Assembly: GCA_015075725.1 (NCBI GenBank)
Contig: JABTTV010000001.1
Location: 2,232,001 to 2,296,000, forward strand
Reading direction: 5' to 3'
Length of the DNA: 64,000 nt
Origin: Anaerolineales bacterium
Lineage (GTDB): Bacteria > Chloroflexota > Anaerolineae > Anaerolineales > Villigracilaceae
Positions 61,463 to 64,000 of this stretch are shown piece by piece. The position numbers and the translations under genes are program-made. The notes beneath the pieces were generated by a model that saw only the letters and a program-made list of their open reading frames with translations, ran no database searches and was not told the DNA's origin. Position 1 is the stretch's first letter. Every line of letters starts with the position of its first letter.

Positions 61463-62623
61463 ATGACAGTTACCGGATCGGTTGGAACTGCTCAGGCATT
61501 GGATGGGCGCGAGGCGGGTTTGCAGGCGACGCATCAGGCTTTGAACCGACTTGGCGCAAATGCTCCCGGCCTGGCGGTGGTGATCGCATCTCATCAATAC
61601 CAGGCGGGAGAAGTGCTAAACGGCGCATCCAGTTTGTTGGGCGATACGCCCCTAATCGGTTTCAGTTCCCCGGCGGGATTGACCCGCGATGGCCAGCACC
61701 CGCACTCTGTTGTGGTTGCACTTCTGAGCGGTGATTTTCAGGCTGAGACACTTTGGCTGCCGGGCTACGCCCAATCCGGACGCGAGACCGCATCGAAAGT
61801 CGAAAATCATGCTTCGGCACGAACCGAACGTCAATCGATTCTCTTTTTTGCAGATGGATTTAACGGAGACGCGGAACAGTTTTGTAACTCGCTGTCCCCA
61901 GCTTTGGATGTGACCGGAGCGCTTTCAAGCGGCGACCTGCACACGGGTTCCACTTATCAAATCATAGGCAGCCAGTCTGGCATGGGCGGTATGACGGCGG
62001 CATTTATTCGCGGAGGAATCAACACCGGTATCGGAGCCGCTCATGGATGGGACCCGGTCGGGAATCAATTTCGCGTAACGCGTTCCCGCGGATTTTGGCT
62101 TCGCACTCTGGATGGACGTCCCGCCTCGGAGGCGTACGCAAGTTTATTCGGTTATCCCCCCCGCGATTGGGCATTCCCGCCGCTCAGCTATCTTGCGCGT
62201 TTGTACCCGCTCGGCATGGAACAGCAGGATGGATTGGTTGTGCGTGCGCCGATCCGCGTGGAGGCGGACGGGAGTTTCCGCATGAACGCCGCCATTCGCG
62301 ATGGCGTGGACGCGTTCCTGCTTGTGGGAAGTCCCGCCTCTTGCGAACGTGCCGCCAAGACGGCCGCCCAGCAAGCCTTGCTTAAACTTGGGGATGCAAA
62401 ACCCCGCCTCGCCCTCGTGCTGGTGGATGTTGCCTGGCAAATGCTGCTCAAAGCCCATCCCGGCGCGGAGATTGCCGCGGTGCAGGAGATCCTCGGTGAG
62501 TCCGTTCCGGTTGCCGGGGGATATACGCTGGGGCAGGTGGTAACTCCGGATGAGGAATCCAAACCAAAGTTCCTTAATCAACACATCGTGGTCGTTGTTT
62601 TTGGCGAACCGAAGGAAGATTGA
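61463..62623 (+). CDS. FIST-domain sensory protein
   Basis: 386 residues. FIST_N (about 25-215) includes LGDTPLIGFSSPAGLTRDGQHPHSVVVALLSG, RQSILFFADGFNGDAEQFCNSL and IGSQSGMGGMTAAFIRGGINTGIGAAHGWDPVG; FIST_C (about 220-375) includes FPPLSYLARLYPLGMEQQDGLVVRAPIRVEADG and LALVLVDVAWQMLLKAHPGAEIAAVQEIL with VAGGYTLGQVV. FIST proteins are thought to bind small ligands such as amino acids in front of kinases or cyclases. Seven bases after the kinase stop, so it is likely its co-sensor. The stop is close to a terminator. Confidence 0.88.
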   Translation: MTVTGSVGTAQALDGREAGLQATHQALNRLGANAPGLAVVIASHQYQAGEVLNGASSLLGDTPLIGFSSPAGLTRDGQHPHSVVVALLSGDFQAETLWLPGYAQSGRETASKVENHASARTERQSILFFADGFNGDAEQFCNSLSPALDVTGALSSGDLHTGSTYQIIGSQSGMGGMTAAFIRGGINTGIGAAHGWDPVGNQFRVTRSRGFWLRTLDGRPASEAYASLFGYPPRDWAFPPLSYLARLYPLGMEQQDGLVVRAPIRVEADGSFRMNAAIRDGVDAFLLVGSPASCERAAKTAAQQALLKLGDAKPRLALVLVDVAWQMLLKAHPGAEIAAVQEILGESVPVAGGYTLGQVVTPDEESKPKFLNQHIVVVVFGEPKED

Positions 62624-62705
62624 GACAAGTTGGAAAACGGCATTTATCATGAAGATGGTCGGGAAGAATTCGAAAAGAATCGATCCAAAAGCGAATGCAA
62701 AATAG

Positions 62706-62711
62706 TACAAT
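62706..62711 (+). promoter_or_regulatory. -10 box of the lipoprotein gene
   Basis: TACAAT; predicted transcription start falls inside the adjacent hairpin (62713-62732). This would leave only half of the hairpin in the lipoprotein mRNA. Confidence 0.35.
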
Positions 62712-62712
62712 G

Positions 62713-62740
62713 AACTGGCTGAAATGCCAGTTTTGTTTTT
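62713..62740 (+). terminator. Terminator after the FIST gene
   Basis: AACTGGC and GCCAGTT form a 7-bp stem with loop TGAAAT, followed by TTGTTTTT. It lies 90 bases past the FIST stop and 14 before the lipoprotein start, overlapping the latter's likely promoter. Confidence 0.75.
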
Positions 62741-62753
62741 GAAAGGATGAAGG

Positions 62754-63488
62754 ATGAGCCGCCTGCTTTTCATCTCGATGGTCCTGATTGTTTCTGCCTG
62801 CACCCCGCCTGTGGATGCGCCGCTTCCGCCAACGTCCATCTTCACATCCGCGCCAGCGCAGCCGACTGAGCCGCAAATCCTTCCTGCGATTACTCCACCT
62901 TTGATGATTCCCACATCCACTCCAGATCCCCAGACGCCTCTTTCGCTTAACGATATCCCGGCATATCTCACTTCCGTTCCTGAGAATTTCAATCCCGATT
63001 TTTGTCAGGACACCCGCGCCCTTCAATTGCTCCACGACCTGCAATCTGCGATCCAAAATAAGGACGGGAAATTGCTTGCCTCGCTCGTGAGTCCGAGCAC
63101 AGGAGTGGGCGTGCGCTTCATCCGCGAAGGAAAGGTCGTGACATATTTCGACAATATCAAATTCGTCTTCGAGACCACCTATGAAGCGGATTGGGGTCTT
63201 GGCGCGGGGAGCGGACTTCCTGTGAAAGGATCGTTCCAGGAGATCGTCCTGCCTTCGCTTGAACTGGTTTTTTCATCCAACCCGGTCCTTGCTTGCAATG
63301 AGTTGAGAACCGGCGGTGCGACGTATCTTCCCGATTGGCCCTATCAAGGCATGGATTTTTACTCCGTGCATTTTCCCGGCACAATTGAATTTGATGGATT
63401 GAATTGGGAGACCTGGGCAGTGGGGATGGTCTGGCAGTCGGGAAAGCCCATGCTCGCCGCGCTCATCCATTTTGCGTGGGAACCGTAA
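62754..63488 (+). CDS. Hypothetical lipoprotein
   Basis: 244 residues. Lipoprotein signal: basic start, hydrophobic LLFISMVLIV, lipobox VSAC with Cys at about 17. A Pro/Thr-rich linker (PPVDAPLPPTSIFTSAPAQPTEP, read in pieces) leads to a globular domain of about 180 residues (NPDFCQDTRALQLLHDLQSAIQNKDGKLLASLVSPSTGVGVRF; FETTYEADWGLGAGSGLPVKGSF; INWETWAVGMVWQSGKP-like end). It resembles DUF-type extracellular domains in Chloroflexota, but no function can be named. GAAGGATGAAGG precedes the ATG. Confidence 0.82.
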   Translation: MSRLLFISMVLIVSACTPPVDAPLPPTSIFTSAPAQPTEPQILPAITPPLMIPTSTPDPQTPLSLNDIPAYLTSVPENFNPDFCQDTRALQLLHDLQSAIQNKDGKLLASLVSPSTGVGVRFIREGKVVTYFDNIKFVFETTYEADWGLGAGSGLPVKGSFQEIVLPSLELVFSSNPVLACNELRTGGATYLPDWPYQGMDFYSVHFPGTIEFDGLNWETWAVGMVWQSGKPMLAALIHFAWEP

Positions 63489-63526
63489 AACCGTCCGAGT
63501 TCGCATAGAGATCCTGTTTGACCCCG

Positions 63527-63560
63527 ATTCCCTTCATCAACTGGCGAGGGGAATTTTTGT
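63527..63560 (+). terminator. Terminator-like hairpin after the lipoprotein gene
   Basis: ATTCCC and GGGAAT arms with a 16-nt loop (extendable by one or two pairs) followed by TTTTGTTTG. Confidence 0.5.
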
Positions 63561-63601
63561 TTGTAAGAAATACTCGTGTGTGATAATCTATGAAATAGGC
63601 A

Positions 63602-63619
63602 ATTGCAAAAAGTTGCAAT
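63602..63619. promoter_or_regulatory. TTGCAA-N4-TTGCAA operator before the Fur-family gene
   Basis: ATTGCAA AAAG TTGCAAT is a perfect inverted repeat located between a TGTGATAAT extended -10 (63579-63587) and the AAGGAG ribosome site. It fits autoregulation by the Fur-family protein. The arrangement recalls the nickel regulator Nur of streptomycetes, whose box, from memory, is TTGCAA-N5-TTGCAA; here the spacer is four. Confidence 0.6.
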
Positions 63620-63632
63620 AAGGAGAGAATGT

Positions 63633-64000
63633 ATGACCTGCGCCGAAGAGTACACCCCCCCACTCCGCGCCCGCGGCTACCGAATGACGCCTCAGCGGCT
63701 GGCGATTTTGCATGTGCTTCATCACGACGGAGGACATCTTTTACCGGCCGAGGTCTATGAACAGGCGCGGCGGCAATTGCCCCGATTGACCGAGCCAACC
63801 GTGTACCGCACACTCGAATTCCTTGCGGAGAATGGGTTGGCACGCCCTGGGTTGACAGGCAACGGGCATCTTTCGTATGAGATCGCGCGGCATGAGCATC
63901 ATCATCTGGTCTGCCGCCGGTGCGGGAGTGAATTGGAGGTCGATCATAATATTTTGAAATCCATGTATGCACGTTTGGAATTGGAAAGCGGCTATCGGCT
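63633..64000 (+). CDS. Fur-family metal-responsive regulator (partial, cut by window end)
   Basis: About 122 residues visible. Winged-helix: LRARGYRMTPQRLAILHVLHHDGGHLLPAEVYEQARRQLP, TVYRTLEFLAENGLARP; metal-binding hinge YEIARHEHHHLVCRRCGSELEVDH with a C-x2-C zinc motif and several His. Could be Fur, Zur, Nur or PerR type; the second C-x2-C and the rest of the dimer domain are beyond the window. An AAGGAG site and a palindromic operator precede the ATG. Regulates metal or peroxide homeostasis. Confidence 0.92.
   Translation, partial: MTCAEEYTPPLRARGYRMTPQRLAILHVLHHDGGHLLPAEVYEQARRQLPRLTEPTVYRTLEFLAENGLARPGLTGNGHLSYEIARHEHHHLVCRRCGSELEVDHNILKSMYARLELESGYR

Overview
The window reads like a chromosomal segment of a member of the Chloroflexota, most likely an Anaerolineae-type bacterium. 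This is inferred from the gene mix (many giant GT-C membrane glycosyltransferases, multi-GAF sensor kinases, a CorA/SMP-30 pair, R2-like ligand-binding oxidase, AzlCD), from promoters of the form TATAAT-N6-ATG that imply leaderless mRNAs, and from abundant degenerate palindromic intergenic repeats. No rRNA, transposase, integrase or CRISPR array was seen. There is one tRNA gene (anticodon CAU).

Layout. 0-15.6 kb is a metabolic and housekeeping stretch of moderately GC-rich DNA: a tail of a membrane protein; a methyltransferase and glycosyltransferase pair (minus); an R2lox-NUDIX-methyltransferase operon; CorA and SMP-30/gluconolactonase; a cupin and a YgjP-type metallopeptidase (minus); an XRE/MmyB regulator; a divergent hydroxypyruvate reductase / glycerate kinase pair; tRNA-Met; a receiver-GGDEF protein; a minus operon of amine oxidase, AzlC and AzlD; and thiol peroxidase. 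15.7-19.2 kb is a complete dTDP-L-rhamnose operon (rfbC-B-A-D). 19.3-23.0 kb is one secreted protein with seven almost identical ~125-residue repeats around a DUF11/CARDB-like centre.

23.3-38.5 kb is a markedly AT-rich island, compositionally unlike both flanks. It carries a membrane spermidine-synthase-like protein, a GT2, a 1568-residue fusion of a soluble ectodomain to a GT-C membrane domain, an unknown membrane protein, a class II glutaminase fused to a WbpG-like PP-loop sugar amidotransferase, and two Wzx-type flippases. 38.5-45.4 kb returns to higher GC with a GT4, two GT2s, a WecA/MraY-type initiating phosphoglycosyl transferase and a GT-C protein. Together 15.7-45.4 kb looks like a surface polysaccharide or glycoprotein locus: rhamnose donor, lipid-linked initiation, chain assembly, amidation of a sugar, flipping, and GT-C transfer outside the membrane.

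45.5-57.3 kb holds an MFS exporter, a YkcB-like GT39, a NarL-type two-component system whose promoter carries two identical CATGAC-N4-GTCATG boxes, and three more multi-pass GT-C-like proteins, two of them tandem paralogues of identical length. 57.4-64 kb holds a large PDZ-7TM-GAF histidine kinase followed by a FIST sensor protein, a lipoprotein, and a Fur-family regulator (cut by the window end) preceded by a TTGCAA-N4-TTGCAA palindrome.

The most unusual signals are (1) several families of short-unit palindromic repeats that sit between genes, supply stop codons and, in two places, are embedded in frame inside proteins; (2) a repeated leaderless-promoter geometry; (3) the AT-rich glycan island with its fusion enzymes.
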